Source of the DNA: Bradyrhizobium sp. CB2312
Lineage (GTDB): Bacteria; Pseudomonadota; Alphaproteobacteria; Rhizobiales; Xanthobacteraceae
Direction of reading: 5' to 3'
DNA length: 64,000 nt
Assembly: GCF_029714425.1 (NCBI RefSeq)
Contig: NZ_CP121668.1
Location: 5,849,501 to 5,913,500 of the forward strand
The notes under the pieces are model-generated. The model made no database searches, was not told where the DNA came from, and saw nothing but the letters and a program-made list of their open reading frames with translations. The first letter of the stretch is position 1; each line of letters opens with the position of its first letter. Below, one piece after another: positions 43,943 through 53,400 of this stretch. A program made the translations under genes and the position numbers.

Positions 43943-44605
43943 GTGCGCGCGGTCAAGGAGAGCAAACGATCCAAGAGGTCCCGCTTCCTCCGCGACGCGA
44001 TGGTCGACGTGCAGATTGCCGGCCGCGGCATTCGGAGCAGGCGGGTCCTGCTGGCGATGCGGCAGGTCCCCCGCGAGATCTTCCTCGATTGGCGGTTCGC
44101 GGAAGCCGCGTATGAAGACAGCGCCGTGCCGATCCCGAAGGGGCAGACCATCTCTCAGCCCTACATCGTCGCCAGGATGCTCGAGGCCGCCGCGATCGCC
44201 AAGTCGGACCGAGTGCTGGAGATCGGCGCGGGTTCGGGTTATCTGGCGGCGCTCGCCGCCAAGCTCGGGCGGGAGGTTTGCGCGCTCGAGCGCCATGAAG
44301 CATTGGTGCAGCGCGCCCGATTGCCCCTTCGGCATCTCGGATGCCGCAACGTGGACCTGCGTCAGGGCGACGGGACCGCAGGATGGCCGGATGGCGGCGA
44401 GTTCGACGTCATCCTGGTGTCGGCCGCCGGCGCGCAAGCGCCTGCGGCTCTCAAGTTTCAACTGGCTCCGTCGGGACGACTTCTCATCCCGCTTGGCGAT
44501 CCTGACGGTGTGCAGTGGCTGACGAAGATGACACGCGGACCGGACGGTAGTTTCGTCGAGGAAAGGATAGAGGAGGTGCGCTTCGTTCCTCTGATCTCCG
44601 GCTGA
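43943..44605 (+). CDS. pcm: Protein-L-isoaspartate O-methyltransferase
   Basis: 220-aa enzyme from GTG 43943 behind GGAGAGG. PCMT motifs in order: VPREIFLDWRFAEAAYEDSA, IPKGQTISQPYIVARMLEAA (isoaspartyl-substrate loop), VLEIGAGSGYLAALAAKLG (SAM site) and PSGRLLIPLG. It repairs isoaspartyl damage using S-adenosylmethionine; induction in stress or stationary phase is typical. It is convergent with csbD across a bidirectional terminator. Confidence 0.92.
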   Translation: MRAVKESKRSKRSRFLRDAMVDVQIAGRGIRSRRVLLAMRQVPREIFLDWRFAEAAYEDSAVPIPKGQTISQPYIVARMLEAAAIAKSDRVLEIGAGSGYLAALAAKLGREVCALERHEALVQRARLPLRHLGCRNVDLRQGDGTAGWPDGGEFDVILVSAAGAQAPAALKFQLAPSGRLLIPLGDPDGVQWLTKMTRGPDGSFVEERIEEVRFVPLISG

Positions 44606-44632
44606 AAGTCCGCTCGCCGTCTCAACTGGCGC

Positions 44633-44662
44633 AAAAAGGCCGCCCGGAGGCGGCTAGTTTTT
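44633..44662. terminator. Bidirectional terminator between pcm and csbD
   Basis: GCCGCC-CGGA-GGCGGC (44639-44654) is preceded by AAAAA (44633-44637) and followed by TTTTT (44658-44662), serving both convergent genes. Confidence 0.75.
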
Positions 44663-44680
44663 GACCTTCGCCTCTTCTGC

Positions 44681-44872
44681 TTATTTCTTGAGGGCGTCAG
44701 CGGCGTCCCGCGCCGCATCTTTTACGTCCCCCGCGGCATTGTGGGCGGATCCCTTGGCCTTATCGATCTTGCCTTCGGTTTCCATGTCCTTGTCGCCAGT
44801 GAGCTTGCCGGCACCTTCTTTAATGGCGCCTTTTGCCTTGTCGGCGGCACCCTTCACATGTTCGCGATCCAT
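44681..44872 (-). CDS. csbD: CsbD-family stress protein
   Basis: 63-aa protein from ATG 44872 (AGAGGATA upstream). MDREHVKGAADKAKGAIKEG, AGKLTGDKDMETEGKIDKAK: the canonical CsbD repeats of small acidic-basic helices. Bacterial CsbD proteins belong to general-stress regulons; here a perfect EcfG promoter lies about 35 bases upstream. Biochemical role unknown. Confidence 0.93.
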   Translation of the reverse strand: MDREHVKGAADKAKGAIKEGAGKLTGDKDMETEGKIDKAKGSAHNAAGDVKDAARDAADALKK

Positions 44873-44905
44873 AATTGTATCCTCTGCTGTCCGGAAGACC
44901 AACAC

Positions 44906-44930
44906 AACGAAAGTGTTGCGCAGGGGTTCC
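44906..44930 (-). promoter_or_regulatory. EcfG-type promoter of csbD
   Basis: Minus strand GGAAC (44926-44930), N16, CGTT (44906-44909). Confidence 0.82.
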
Positions 44931-45112
44931 TGGCAGAACAAAGCACGGTGTTTTCAATGGAGACTTCTGAACGGGCCCTTGCCCGAACAAGGCAGGGCGT
45001 GGCGACGAGCACACCCGCCGCATCGTAGAGCAGATGGAAAACAGCTACCGTGCACTACGGCGCGTACTCATAAACTCGTCAGGTCCGCTCATGGACTGTC
45101 TGCTCGGGCCAA

Positions 45113-46054
45113 TCAGCTCACTCCAACCAGCGCCTTACAGACCTCCCGGCTGGCCTCTTGGAATAACCTGACAGCAGCTCCGGCCCGTCGTCCCTTCAGG
45201 GTTATCGAGGCTATCGGGGCCGAAGTATCGCCAAGATCGACGTTCAGCGCGCGCAGCCATGCGCTACTCGATCGCATTCTGAGTATCTGCATGGGCAACA
45301 GGGTTATGAACCGGCTGCTCGCCAACAGATTCAACCGCATGTAGATTGAAATCGTGGTGACGGTCGTTGGCGGAAGCGGCAGGTTATGTCGCCGAAAAAG
45401 CTCGACGCCGGTACGACCCAGAAAAGAATCGGGCGGCGAGAGCGTCCATTGTTCTTGCATAAGTTCTGCGAGCTTCAACTTCTTCCTCGATCGCAGGAGC
45501 GGATGCCGTCGCTCCGCCATCACCGCAAGGGAGGATCTGAACAGCACCTCCGCGGACAAATCATCCGCGACCGGCAACGGAGCCCAGCGCGTTATGGCCA
45601 GATCAAGCATTCTCTGACGTAGAGCGTGCTCCAGCGCATCCCGATCACCTATCGTGATATGATATTTGATGCCCGGATATCTGCGAACGAGATGTCCGAT
45701 GATTTCTGTAACGATCGCGGTGACCGGCTCGGTTGTGCCGATCGCAACGAGCCCTTGCGCCGGATCTGATCTTTGCACAATGTCGGTAACACCCAGCTTT
45801 ATTTCGTCGAAAACGACGCGCGTGCGATCGACGAGAAGGCGGCCGCACTCGGTGAGTTCAACTCCACGCGAGGTGCGCTCCAGCAGCGCTGCCCCGACGG
45901 CGTGCTCCATGTCGGTGATAGCCTTGGAGATCGCCGGCTGCGACAATCCAAGACGGAGAGACGCCTTGGCCATGCTGCCGACCTCTGCGACCGTCTGGAG
46001 CGTGTGGAGATCCTTGAGCCGCAGCCGGCGACCGATGCGATCATGCCACTCCAT
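45113..46054 (-). CDS. LysR-family transcriptional regulator
   Basis: 313-aa regulator from ATG 46054. HTH within residues 12-70 (LKDLHTLQTVAEVGSMAKAS, SQPAISKAITDMEHAVG), then a substrate-binding domain (LVAIGTTEPVTAIVTEIIG). GbpR/CatR-like subgroup. Divergent from a Bug-type binding protein with a 127-base spacer, so it most likely senses the ligand handled by that unit. Confidence 0.92.
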   Translation of the reverse strand: MEWHDRIGRRLRLKDLHTLQTVAEVGSMAKASLRLGLSQPAISKAITDMEHAVGAALLERTSRGVELTECGRLLVDRTRVVFDEIKLGVTDIVQRSDPAQGLVAIGTTEPVTAIVTEIIGHLVRRYPGIKYHITIGDRDALEHALRQRMLDLAITRWAPLPVADDLSAEVLFRSSLAVMAERRHPLLRSRKKLKLAELMQEQWTLSPPDSFLGRTGVELFRRHNLPLPPTTVTTISIYMRLNLLASSRFITLLPMQILRMRSSSAWLRALNVDLGDTSAPIASITLKGRRAGAAVRLFQEASREVCKALVGVS

Positions 46055-46181
46055 CTACATTCACCCCACGTTATAGCCCAATAGCTCAATACGATTTCAG
46101 GTTATAGCGCTCTCGCTGCAGGATAGCGAGATAAAGGCCGGCTGAATCATTACGCTGCTTCTCAAGCACCGGGAGAACACC

Positions 46182-47147
46182 ATGCAGCTTTGCTCACGTC
46201 GCGCCATCTTGGGCGCACTTTCAGCTATGGCTCTTCCGCTACCCGTTGTTGCCGCCGACCAGCCGCTGAAGATCGTGTTCCCATTCGCGCCCGGCGGTTC
46301 GGGAGATTCGATCGCCCGGGTGTTTGCCGAGCAGCTTCATACCAGGCTCGGAAAGGTGGCGATCGTGGAGAACCTTGTTGGCGCCGGCGGGCGCATCGGC
46401 GCTCAGGCGGTCAAGAATGCCGCGCCAGGCGAGGAGACGGTGCTGTTTGCTTCCGCCTCGCAATTCACACTTCAGCCGCATCTCTTCAGGAGCCTGGGAT
46501 ACGATGCAGAGCGCGACTTTGTGCCCCTTTCGCAGGTGATGACGGTCGATCTGGCTGTGGCAGTTAGCGCGAAGCTGCCCATCCATTCGGTGCATGAACT
46601 CATCGACTGGATGATGGTCAATCCCGAACAGGCCATGTACGGCTCGCCGGGAGCAGGTACAGCACCTCATTTCATCTGCGGCGAGTTTGGCCGGATCACA
46701 GGTCTGAACCTGCGCCACACGCCCTATAGAGGTACGCCTGCTGCCCTCCCGGATGTGCTGGCTGGCCGGGTCCCGATGTATATGGCGTTTGTTTCCGAAC
46801 TCCTGGAGCAACACAGGGATGGTGGCATACGCATCATCGCCACCGCAGCCGGCGCGCGATCTTCCTTCCTGCCCCAAACCGCGACCCTCAAGGAGAGTGG
46901 GATCGATATCCACGCGTCCGGATGGTTCGCATTCTATGCGCCTGCCCACTGCTCCCGTCAGTTCGTTGAGCGCCTGGGAAAGGAGATCATTGCAATCGGA
47001 AGCGATCCCGAAATGCGCGCAAAGATTCATGCCATGGGCTGCGAGCCGACAGGAACAACGTCGGACGAGCTCCGACGGATCCAGCGCGCCGACTTAGATC
47101 GCTGGGGGCCGATCGTGAGGGCGTCAGGATTCCCGATCGAAGATTAG
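46182..47147 (+). CDS. Bug/TctC-type tricarboxylate-transport substrate-binding protein
   Basis: 321-aa periplasmic protein from ATG 46182. Twin-Arg-like signal (CSRRAILGALSAMALPLPVV, site VAA-DQ). Bug-family motifs: IVFPFAPGGSGDSIARVFAE, VENLVGAGGRIGAQAVKNA, YGSPGAGTAPHFICGEF and LRHTPYRGTPAALPDVLAG. It should bind a small carboxylate. No tctA/tctB permease genes are nearby, so it is an orphan binding protein, as is common. It is followed after eight bases by a methyltransferase gene. Confidence 0.92.
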   Translation: MQLCSRRAILGALSAMALPLPVVAADQPLKIVFPFAPGGSGDSIARVFAEQLHTRLGKVAIVENLVGAGGRIGAQAVKNAAPGEETVLFASASQFTLQPHLFRSLGYDAERDFVPLSQVMTVDLAVAVSAKLPIHSVHELIDWMMVNPEQAMYGSPGAGTAPHFICGEFGRITGLNLRHTPYRGTPAALPDVLAGRVPMYMAFVSELLEQHRDGGIRIIATAAGARSSFLPQTATLKESGIDIHASGWFAFYAPAHCSRQFVERLGKEIIAIGSDPEMRAKIHAMGCEPTGTTSDELRRIQRADLDRWGPIVRASGFPIED

Positions 47148-47155
47148 GGCGGCAC

Positions 47156-48169
47156 ATGACCACCAATCCCCCCGAACAGCTGTTGGACCTTGTTCAATCG
47201 CACCGTGTGACGGCTGTGATCTATGTTGCCGCCAGGCTGGGCCTTGCCGAATTGCTGCGCGACGGACCGCGAACGGCCGAAGAACTCGCGAGCCTCACCC
47301 GAGCGGACCGGGACGCACTTGCCCGCTTGCTCGTCGCTCTCTCGACCGTCGGCATTTGCTCTCGCGTCGGCGAAGGCCGCTACTTGCTGACCGAATTGGG
47401 GGCGGGACTCGACGGTGCTGCTGAACGATCGTTCAAGAACTGGGTCATCTTTGAAGGCTCCATGCTGGTCAGGAGGTGGGATGGTCTTCTCGATTCGATC
47501 ATGTCGGGGAAGACGGCTGCCCAACTCCAGGACGTCGACGACAATTTCGATCTGATGGCGCGCACACCGGAGCATGTGCGGATATTCAATGAAGCGATGA
47601 CAGACCTGACACGGCTGGTCACGCACCATCTACTGCAGGCATACGATTTTGGCACGATCTCGCATTTGATGGATGTCGGAGGCGGCTCTGGCGAACTCAT
47701 GGGCGCCGTGGCGAGAGAATATTCGAATATCAAAGGAACGGTTTTCGATTTACCGAGGTGCGCTAACGCCGCCAACCAGCACTTCGGCAGCCTGGGACTC
47801 TCCGATCGCCTAACCTTTGTCGCAGGCAATTTCTTTCACGCGGTGCCTACAGTGGCCGATGCGATCATCTTGAAAAGCATTGTTCACGACTGGGATGATG
47901 AGCGGAGCTGCATCATTTTGGGAAACTGCCGCAAAGCGCTCCCCCGAAAAGGCAAACTGCTATTAGTCGAACGTGCGATGCCGGAATCGCCTGGTACCGA
48001 TGACGCGAGCAGGTCGTGCGCCATGAGCGATTTGAACATGCTGCGCGGTCCAGGTGGACGGGAGCGGACCGAAAGAGAATATTATCGGCTCCTGACCGAG
48101 ACTGGCTTCCGTCCTACGGCTGCTCACCGCGCCGACCGCTTTAATCTGATCGAGGCGCAGCCTTGTTGA
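47156..48169 (+). CDS. SAM-dependent O-methyltransferase (methyltransf_2 / hydroxyneurosporene-type)
   Basis: 337-aa enzyme from ATG 47156. N-terminal dimerisation winged helix (RVTAVIYVAARLGLAELLRD, RLLVALSTVGICSRVGEG), then the class I SAM fold: LMDVGGGSGELMGAVAREY, GTVFDLPRC, FVAGNFFHAVPTVADAIILK and catalytic-type SIVHDWDDERSC. The family methylates hydroxyl groups of aromatic or polyketide substrates. It is co-transcribed with the Bug protein and may modify the same aromatic acid; substrate unknown. Confidence 0.9.
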   Translation: MTTNPPEQLLDLVQSHRVTAVIYVAARLGLAELLRDGPRTAEELASLTRADRDALARLLVALSTVGICSRVGEGRYLLTELGAGLDGAAERSFKNWVIFEGSMLVRRWDGLLDSIMSGKTAAQLQDVDDNFDLMARTPEHVRIFNEAMTDLTRLVTHHLLQAYDFGTISHLMDVGGGSGELMGAVAREYSNIKGTVFDLPRCANAANQHFGSLGLSDRLTFVAGNFFHAVPTVADAIILKSIVHDWDDERSCIILGNCRKALPRKGKLLLVERAMPESPGTDDASRSCAMSDLNMLRGPGGRERTEREYYRLLTETGFRPTAAHRADRFNLIEAQPC

Positions 48170-48610
48170 GACCGGCAGCGGCTATGCGCGATGCGCCAGA
48201 GGCGGACGAACATGCCACAACGAGTGGGGCCTGCTATTCGAGGACATCATCGGCCGTAGCAACCTCGCGCACTGTCGATCAATCCGCCTATGCGAGGCCG
48301 TCTTAGAATGTGCAATGAGCTTGGCCAGGTCTTGGCTGATCGGCTGCTCAGAACCCCGTTCAATCGGGACTCCTGCCGCTGATCACGTGCTCCGTTACCC
48401 CCGGCAACAACTTCGATAAGCTCGCGCCGTCTCATTGGGCCTGCTCTCGGAACCGCAGATCGCTGGACGAATGAAGGTCCGAAGATGCGCTTCAGGAACC
48501 AATGTCGCAGTTGGGTCAACAAGCGGTGATCGCGCTCGCGCCGAGCCATGCCCGGTTTATCCCAATAAGACGGCTTACTTTGGCAACGGCCGGAAGCCGA
48601 CGCGACGTTG
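48170..48610. other. Intergenic region
   Basis: About 440 bases with no intact gene. On the minus strand from 48435 MRRRELIEVVAGG resembles the start of ABC-type binding-protein signal peptides (MRRREFI..VGG) but the frame breaks at once; probably a relic. Confidence 0.4.
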
Positions 48611-49120
48611 TCATTTTGCTCGCTTCCAAATCACAGCGACGCTCTCCCCGCTCGGAGGACGAATAGTTAGCGTAAGCTGATCTCCCGTGATCTCAACGAA
48701 GCGCTTCTGATCTGAATCATTCCAATTCGGAAATGAACTACCCTCAACATGAATTGCGATACTGCGGTCTGCGTCATTCACCGAATAAGTCCCGAAGTAG
48801 GTCTGGGTCCCGTTCGCTGTTGCTTCGTTTTCTTCCGCGGTGCCTCGCCAGAGCGCATTGCTTGCGTACTTGGCCCGGTCTGAGCGCATGACCGTAATGA
48901 TGTAGTGCCCATCCGCGTCAAAAATGGCCATGCCCCTTGGGTTTGCTCCGAACTGCCGCAAGGTGGTGCCGTCGTTTTTCTTCTGTTCCCAGGAGAGAAC
49001 CATCCATGTTCCAACGAGCCCTTCCCTCAGCGATGGCTGCTGACCAAAGGCACTAGTCATATGCAGAGACAGCCCCAAGGCCGCAGCAATGCACGAACCG
49101 AGAACTCTACGGTGCTTCAT
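48611..49120 (-). CDS. Secreted lipocalin-like domain protein
   Basis: 169-aa protein from ATG 49120 behind GGAGG. Signal peptide (RVLGSCIAAALGLSLHMTSAFG, site AFG-QQ). Lipocalin_5-like core: LVGTWMVLSWEQKKNDGT, GMAIFDADGHYIITVMRSD, TYFGTYSVNDADRSIAIHVE, RFVEITGDQLTLTIRPPSG. Family members occur singly in rhizobial genomes; ligand unknown. Confidence 0.85.
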   Translation of the reverse strand: MKHRRVLGSCIAAALGLSLHMTSAFGQQPSLREGLVGTWMVLSWEQKKNDGTTLRQFGANPRGMAIFDADGHYIITVMRSDRAKYASNALWRGTAEENEATANGTQTYFGTYSVNDADRSIAIHVEGSSFPNWNDSDQKRFVEITGDQLTLTIRPPSGESVAVIWKRAK

Positions 49121-49306
49121 TGGTGTCCTCCGTGGCCCCGCGTTGGGCCTCGTCCGCACTGTAGAGCTACAGCAGATTACAGGAAACCCCGGCTCGTGAG
49201 CGCCTGATTCCGCCTTGGGCCAGAGGTGGACTCCCATGCCGAGCGGTTCGCCCGCTACCAGTTGCAGTCGTCGTCGCATAGTCACGGCTTAGTGTCGCGG
49301 GGGATG

Positions 49307-49708
49307 TTACCCTTTCGCTGCGAATACGTAGCCATTGCCATCCTTGGCCAGCGTGCCAACGTTCGGCATCAACCAATGAGTACCGGAAATGGTGAGCTTG
49401 TCGGCAACCGCCCGATCGAAGATCTTCCTCCGCGTTTCCACCGCCGTTTGTGGATCCTGATCGATTGAGAGCTGCCACTCGGGATTTGTTGCAATGTGGG
49501 GCGCAAGATTGACCACGTCGGCGCTGATCAGGAACTGCTCGCTGCCGGAAACGACGAGATGCGCGACCATTCCTGGGCTATGACCGGGCACCTCAATGGC
49601 GTGCACGCCAGGCAGGAGTTCGGGCTCTCCCTCAAACCTCTGCCAATCTCTGAACCTAAGCGGACATCGTGCCAGGCTCAGAGATGGTAAGCTCGCGACT
49701 ATTCGCAT
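49307..49708 (-). pseudogene. C-terminal fragment of an MBL-fold metallohydrolase
   Basis: A 133-codon frame with VHAIEVPGHSPGMVAHLVVS (third metal His), FLISADVVN (bridging Asp) and LTISGTHWLMPNVG (last His), but no HxHxDH motif and a nonsense N terminus (MRIVASLPSLSLARCPL). About half of the enzyme is missing, so it should be inactive. Confidence 0.7.
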
Positions 49709-50087
49709 GATGAGGTGGAGTTACGCCGAGCAAATCTTCCAGCTGCAATAAAGCTCAGTAAGTGGTCCGGCATGATGCATGTTTCCGTATTCCCCATTGC
49801 ACTGTCGTTGACAAAGCCGCTGGGCGCCGATGATGAGCCAGATATTGACCGCTCGTTGAGTGTATTGCCAAGCCGACTTCCTGTCGTTCCGTGACTGAGG
49901 GCGTTGCTCGTGTTTGGTCCTGGCGACCCCCCCGATCCCATTTACCGATCCAGGAGTGCTCGGGCCAGCCACCTGCTGCCGAACCAGCACCGCCGCCCGC
50001 CCCGGCGCCACCGCCGCTTTGTGCATAAGCCAGGGTGCTAAATGCGCTGCTGAAGAATAGTGCCACTAATCCCATCCGAACTCTCAT
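49699..50087 (-). pseudogene. Gly-rich secreted protein gene with multiple frameshifts
   Basis: ATG 50087 (AGGAGGGTCTCGCC upstream) reads a signal peptide (GLVALFFSSAFSTLAYAQ) and GGGAGAGGGAGSAAGG. Coherent continuation then needs two frame changes, ending with PNTSNALSHGTTGSRLGNTL and SSSAPSGFVNDSAMGNT near 49790. This is the pattern of a common Bradyrhizobium Gly/Ser-rich secreted protein. Decayed. Confidence 0.6.
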
Positions 50088-51238
50088 GGCGAGACCCTCC
50101 TTCTGCTACGCTGACAAAGTGCGGGGGCGCGCAGTTCCAAAGAGCAGGCAGATGAAGAGCCGCTTCCTGCGCGCGGTCTCGTGCCGCGATCCCTGGTTGG
50201 AGGTCCGTCATACTCACTCCTAGCGTCGACCTTCCCAGCTAGAAAGGCAAAGGCCGAAGAAGGGTCACTGGCGGTTAGATCACGGAAGCTGATCACAACC
50301 CGCTACGGAGGAGCAGCGCGCTATCTCGTCTTCTCGGCGTGGATGTGCAGGACGTAGAGCGTATTCTGAAACTCGTCCGTGACCTCCATCCGCCATCCAC
50401 GGTCCGGCGTTAACTTCCCATCGAGGCCTTGGAGTATCTGCCCTGCCGTCTTAGTGACCTCTTTTCAGGCGGCGTGCTTGTCGGGCAACTCCTCGCCTTC
50501 GTGGTCCGGTTCATGGCGTTCGTGAGTCACGTGAAAGAAGTATCTCGGCATTTGCCACTAATGCTGGCGAAACCGGCGCGTTCCCGAACAGGACCCAATT
50601 CCTTAACCAGCAGGGCCAGGAACAAAGGCCACTGCACAAGCTTGTGAGTCTCGCTGGCCCGCCGCCGGGGCTGGCGGAGCGGCCCCGGCCCATACCCCCA
50701 AGCCCCCTGCGAGCCGGGGCCGTCTCTCCCCAGAGTATTGGGGGTAAGAGTATGCGTGCCTCCCCTCGATCGTACCGACCGACCGCCTCGACCGCGTGAT
50801 CCTGCTTCGCGCCGAGAGCAACCCCAGTCTCGATAATCGGACGTTGTCGAAAGCGTTGGATCCGTTCGCGGCGAATTGCTGAGTGCCCTGCCCCATCTTT
50901 CGAGTCGTCCACATGAATGGGCTGGCTATTTGTACCTCGTCACCGTAGCTACGAACGCGAACCTGATGCGACTATCAAAAAAATGCAGGGCGGTTAATGT
51001 CCTGGCGATTCCGCTTTGGAGGAGCGGTGATCTGCAAACAGTCTGTCTGCTTTGCACTAGACCAAGCGGGGCTTGGAGCTATAGCTTTGCACACCAGCCC
51101 TTCTGTACGATCAAGCACGCCGCAATACTCTGTCAGCCTAAACGCGGTGGATTCCTGATCCCTACCGGGATTAAGTCAAACTCATGACTTCAGTCGGGTA
51201 ACGCTAAAGGGACAACACAACAAAGAATACTCTATACC
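50088..51238. other. Long gene-poor stretch next to guaA
   Basis: About 1.15 kb without a recognisable gene on either strand. This is where an island integrase gene would be expected if guaA is the target, but none was seen. A Gly/Pro/Arg-rich minus-strand frame around 50600-50900 appears to be compositional noise. Confidence 0.5.
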
Positions 51239-51289
51239 GCGCGATAGTAGCCGCCGCTGCTACTCCCACTCAATCGTCCCGGGCGGTTT
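51239..51289 (-). repeat. guaA 3' end copy (proximal att-like site)
   Basis: True guaA C terminus ([12 protein letters not shown]) and 20 bases beyond; ungapped match to 20963-21013 including GCTACTCCCACTC at 51259-51271 and GCGCGATAG at 51239-51247. Confidence 0.65.
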
Positions 51290-52858
51290 GCTGGTCACAT
51301 CATACACCACCCGGTTCACGCCCTTCACCTCGTTGATGATGCGCGTGGCGGTCTCGCCCAGGAACTTCATGTCGAACTGGTAGAAGTCCGCGGTCATGCC
51401 GTCGGTGGAGGTGACGGCGCGCAGGCCAACCACATAATCGTAAGTGCGGCCGTCGCCCATGACGCCGACGGTCTTCACCGGGAGCAGCACGGCAAAGGCC
51501 TGCCAGATCTCGTCGTAGAGGCCGTGCTTGCGGATCTGGTCGATGTAGACGGCATCGGCCTTGCGCAGGATGTCGAGCTTATCCCTGGTGATGTCGCCGG
51601 GGCAGCGGATGGCGAGGCCCGGGCCCGGGAACGGGTGGCGGCCGACGAAGATTTCGGGCAGGCCCAATTCGCGACCGAGCTTGCGCACCTCGTCCTTGAA
51701 CAGCTCGCGCAAGGGCTCGACGAGCTTCATGTTCATGCGCTCAGGAAGTCCGCCGACATTGTGGTGCGACTTGATCGTCACCGAAGGGCCGCCGGTGAAG
51801 GAGACGCTCTCGATCACGTCGGGGTAGAGCGTGCCTTGCGCCAGGAAGTCGGCGCCGCCGATCTTCTTGGCTTCCTGCTCGAACACCTCGATGAAGAGGC
51901 GGCCGATGGTCTTGCGCTTCACTTCGGGATCGGTGACGCCTTCGAGTTCGCCCAAGAACTGTTTTGACGCATCCACGTGCACGAGCGGGATGTTGTAGTG
52001 GTGGCGGAACAGGTCGACGACCGTCTTGGCTTCGTCGAGGCGGAGCAGGCCGTGATCGACGAACACGCAGGTGAGCTGGTCGCCGATGGCTTCGTGGATC
52101 AGCACGGCTGCGACCGCGGAATCGACGCCGCCGGAGAGGCCGCAGATCACCTTGCCCTTGCCGACCTGCTGGCGGATTTTTGCGATCTCCTCCTCACGGA
52201 AGGCGCGCATGGTCCAGTCGCCGGTGAGGCCGGCGATCTTGCGGACGAAATTGCGGATCAGCTTGGCGCCGTCGGGCGTGTGCACCACTTCGGGGTGGAA
52301 CATCAGGCCGTAGTACTTGCGCTTCTCGTCCTGGATGATCGCGAAGGGCGCGTTCGGCGAGGTGCCGGCGACGGAGAAGCCCGGCGGCATCTTGGTGATG
52401 CGGTCGCCATGGCTCATCCAGACCTGGTTCTTGCTGCCTGACGACCAGATGTCCGCGAACAGCTTGCTCTCAGCCTTCACCTCGACATCGGCGCGGCCGA
52501 ATTCGCGGTGATGGCCGCCCTCGACCTCGCCGCCGAGTTGGGCCGCCATGGTCATCTGGCCGTAGCAGATGCCCATCACGGGCACGCCGGAATCGAAGAT
52601 CGCCTGCGGGGCGCGGGGCGAGCCGGCCTCGTGCACCGACTCCGGGCCGCCGGAGAGAATCACCGCCTTGGGCTTCATCTCCTTGAAGGCCGCGTCAGCC
52701 TTGTTGAACGGGACGATCTCGCAATAGACGCCGTCCTCGCGCACGCGACGCGCGATCAGCTGCGTCACCTGGCTGCCGAAGTCGACGATGAGAATCTTGT
52801 CATGCGCCGAGGCCACGGAGGGCGTCGACGCGGAGCGGTCGTTCTGTGCTGCTGTCAT
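51260..52858 (-). CDS. guaA: GMP synthase (glutamine-hydrolysing)
   Basis: 532-aa enzyme from ATG 52858. N-terminal class I amidotransferase ([19 protein letters not shown], catalytic Cys in GICYGQMT, His in MFHPEVVHT), PP-loop ATPase ([19 protein letters not shown]) and C-terminal dimer domain ending KPPGTIEWE. Converts XMP to GMP with glutamine and ATP; works with guaB at 60704-62197. Its 3' end is an island integration hotspot, and a second copy of that end lies 30 kb away. Confidence 0.98.
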   Translation of the reverse strand: MTAAQNDRSASTPSVASAHDKILIVDFGSQVTQLIARRVREDGVYCEIVPFNKADAAFKEMKPKAVILSGGPESVHEAGSPRAPQAIFDSGVPVMGICYGQMTMAAQLGGEVEGGHHREFGRADVEVKAESKLFADIWSSGSKNQVWMSHGDRITKMPPGFSVAGTSPNAPFAIIQDEKRKYYGLMFHPEVVHTPDGAKLIRNFVRKIAGLTGDWTMRAFREEEIAKIRQQVGKGKVICGLSGGVDSAVAAVLIHEAIGDQLTCVFVDHGLLRLDEAKTVVDLFRHHYNIPLVHVDASKQFLGELEGVTDPEVKRKTIGRLFIEVFEQEAKKIGGADFLAQGTLYPDVIESVSFTGGPSVTIKSHHNVGGLPERMNMKLVEPLRELFKDEVRKLGRELGLPEIFVGRHPFPGPGLAIRCPGDITRDKLDILRKADAVYIDQIRKHGLYDEIWQAFAVLLPVKTVGVMGDGRTYDYVVGLRAVTSTDGMTADFYQFDMKFLGETATRIINEVKGVNRVVYDVTSKPPGTIEWE

Positions 52859-53006
52859 GGCAAGCAGATACGCGACCACGCCTCTGCCCGCAACCGCGCC
52901 GGCTCGCGCGCCCACATGCTTCTTTGGGCATGGACAAATGGATATAGGTAAGTATTATTGACCTAATTGCTCACCCATCGAACAGGGGCCAATCAGGGAG
53001 ATCGCC

Positions 53007-53378
53007 ATGTCACAACATCATCAGCCATCGACGCTAGCCGCGCTCGGCCGGACCTGGGTCGAGGCCTGGAACGCGCGTGACCTCGAGCGGGTGCTCACGC
53101 TCTATGACGAGGCGGCCGTGATGACCTCGGACCGCATTTCGGCGATGGGGATCGACGCCAGCGGCACCGTGCGGGGCAAGGAAAGCCTGCGGGCCTATTG
53201 GGGCAAGGCGCTCGCCCTGCTGCCGGAGCTGCATTTCTCGCTGATCGATGTGTTCGTCAGCCCTGATAGCATGGTGGTGTTTTACGAGAACGAGCGGGGG
53301 AAGAGGATCTGCGAATATCTGCGGGTGAACGATGCCGGGCTGATCGTGCAGGGTTCGGCGAACCATTTGGCGCATTGA
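53007..53378 (+). CDS. SnoaL/NTF2-like protein
   Basis: 123-aa protein from ATG 53007 behind CAGGGAGATCGCC. SnoaL-like cone fold: AALGRTWVEAWNARDLERVL, LYDEAAVMTSDRI, RGKESLRAYWGKALALLPEL, VVFYENERGKRICEYLRV. Members are polyketide cyclase-like or ligand-binding proteins; no active-site assignment possible. Confidence 0.82.
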   Translation: MSQHHQPSTLAALGRTWVEAWNARDLERVLTLYDEAAVMTSDRISAMGIDASGTVRGKESLRAYWGKALALLPELHFSLIDVFVSPDSMVVFYENERGKRICEYLRVNDAGLIVQGSANHLAH

Positions 53379-53400
53379 GTGCCGCCTCTCGATGAGCACG

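Noticed and set aside
48716..48730. ATTCC-N5-GGAAA, near match to the LysR dyad
   Set aside because: Inside the lipocalin-like coding region, no GATATC companion, imperfect arm.
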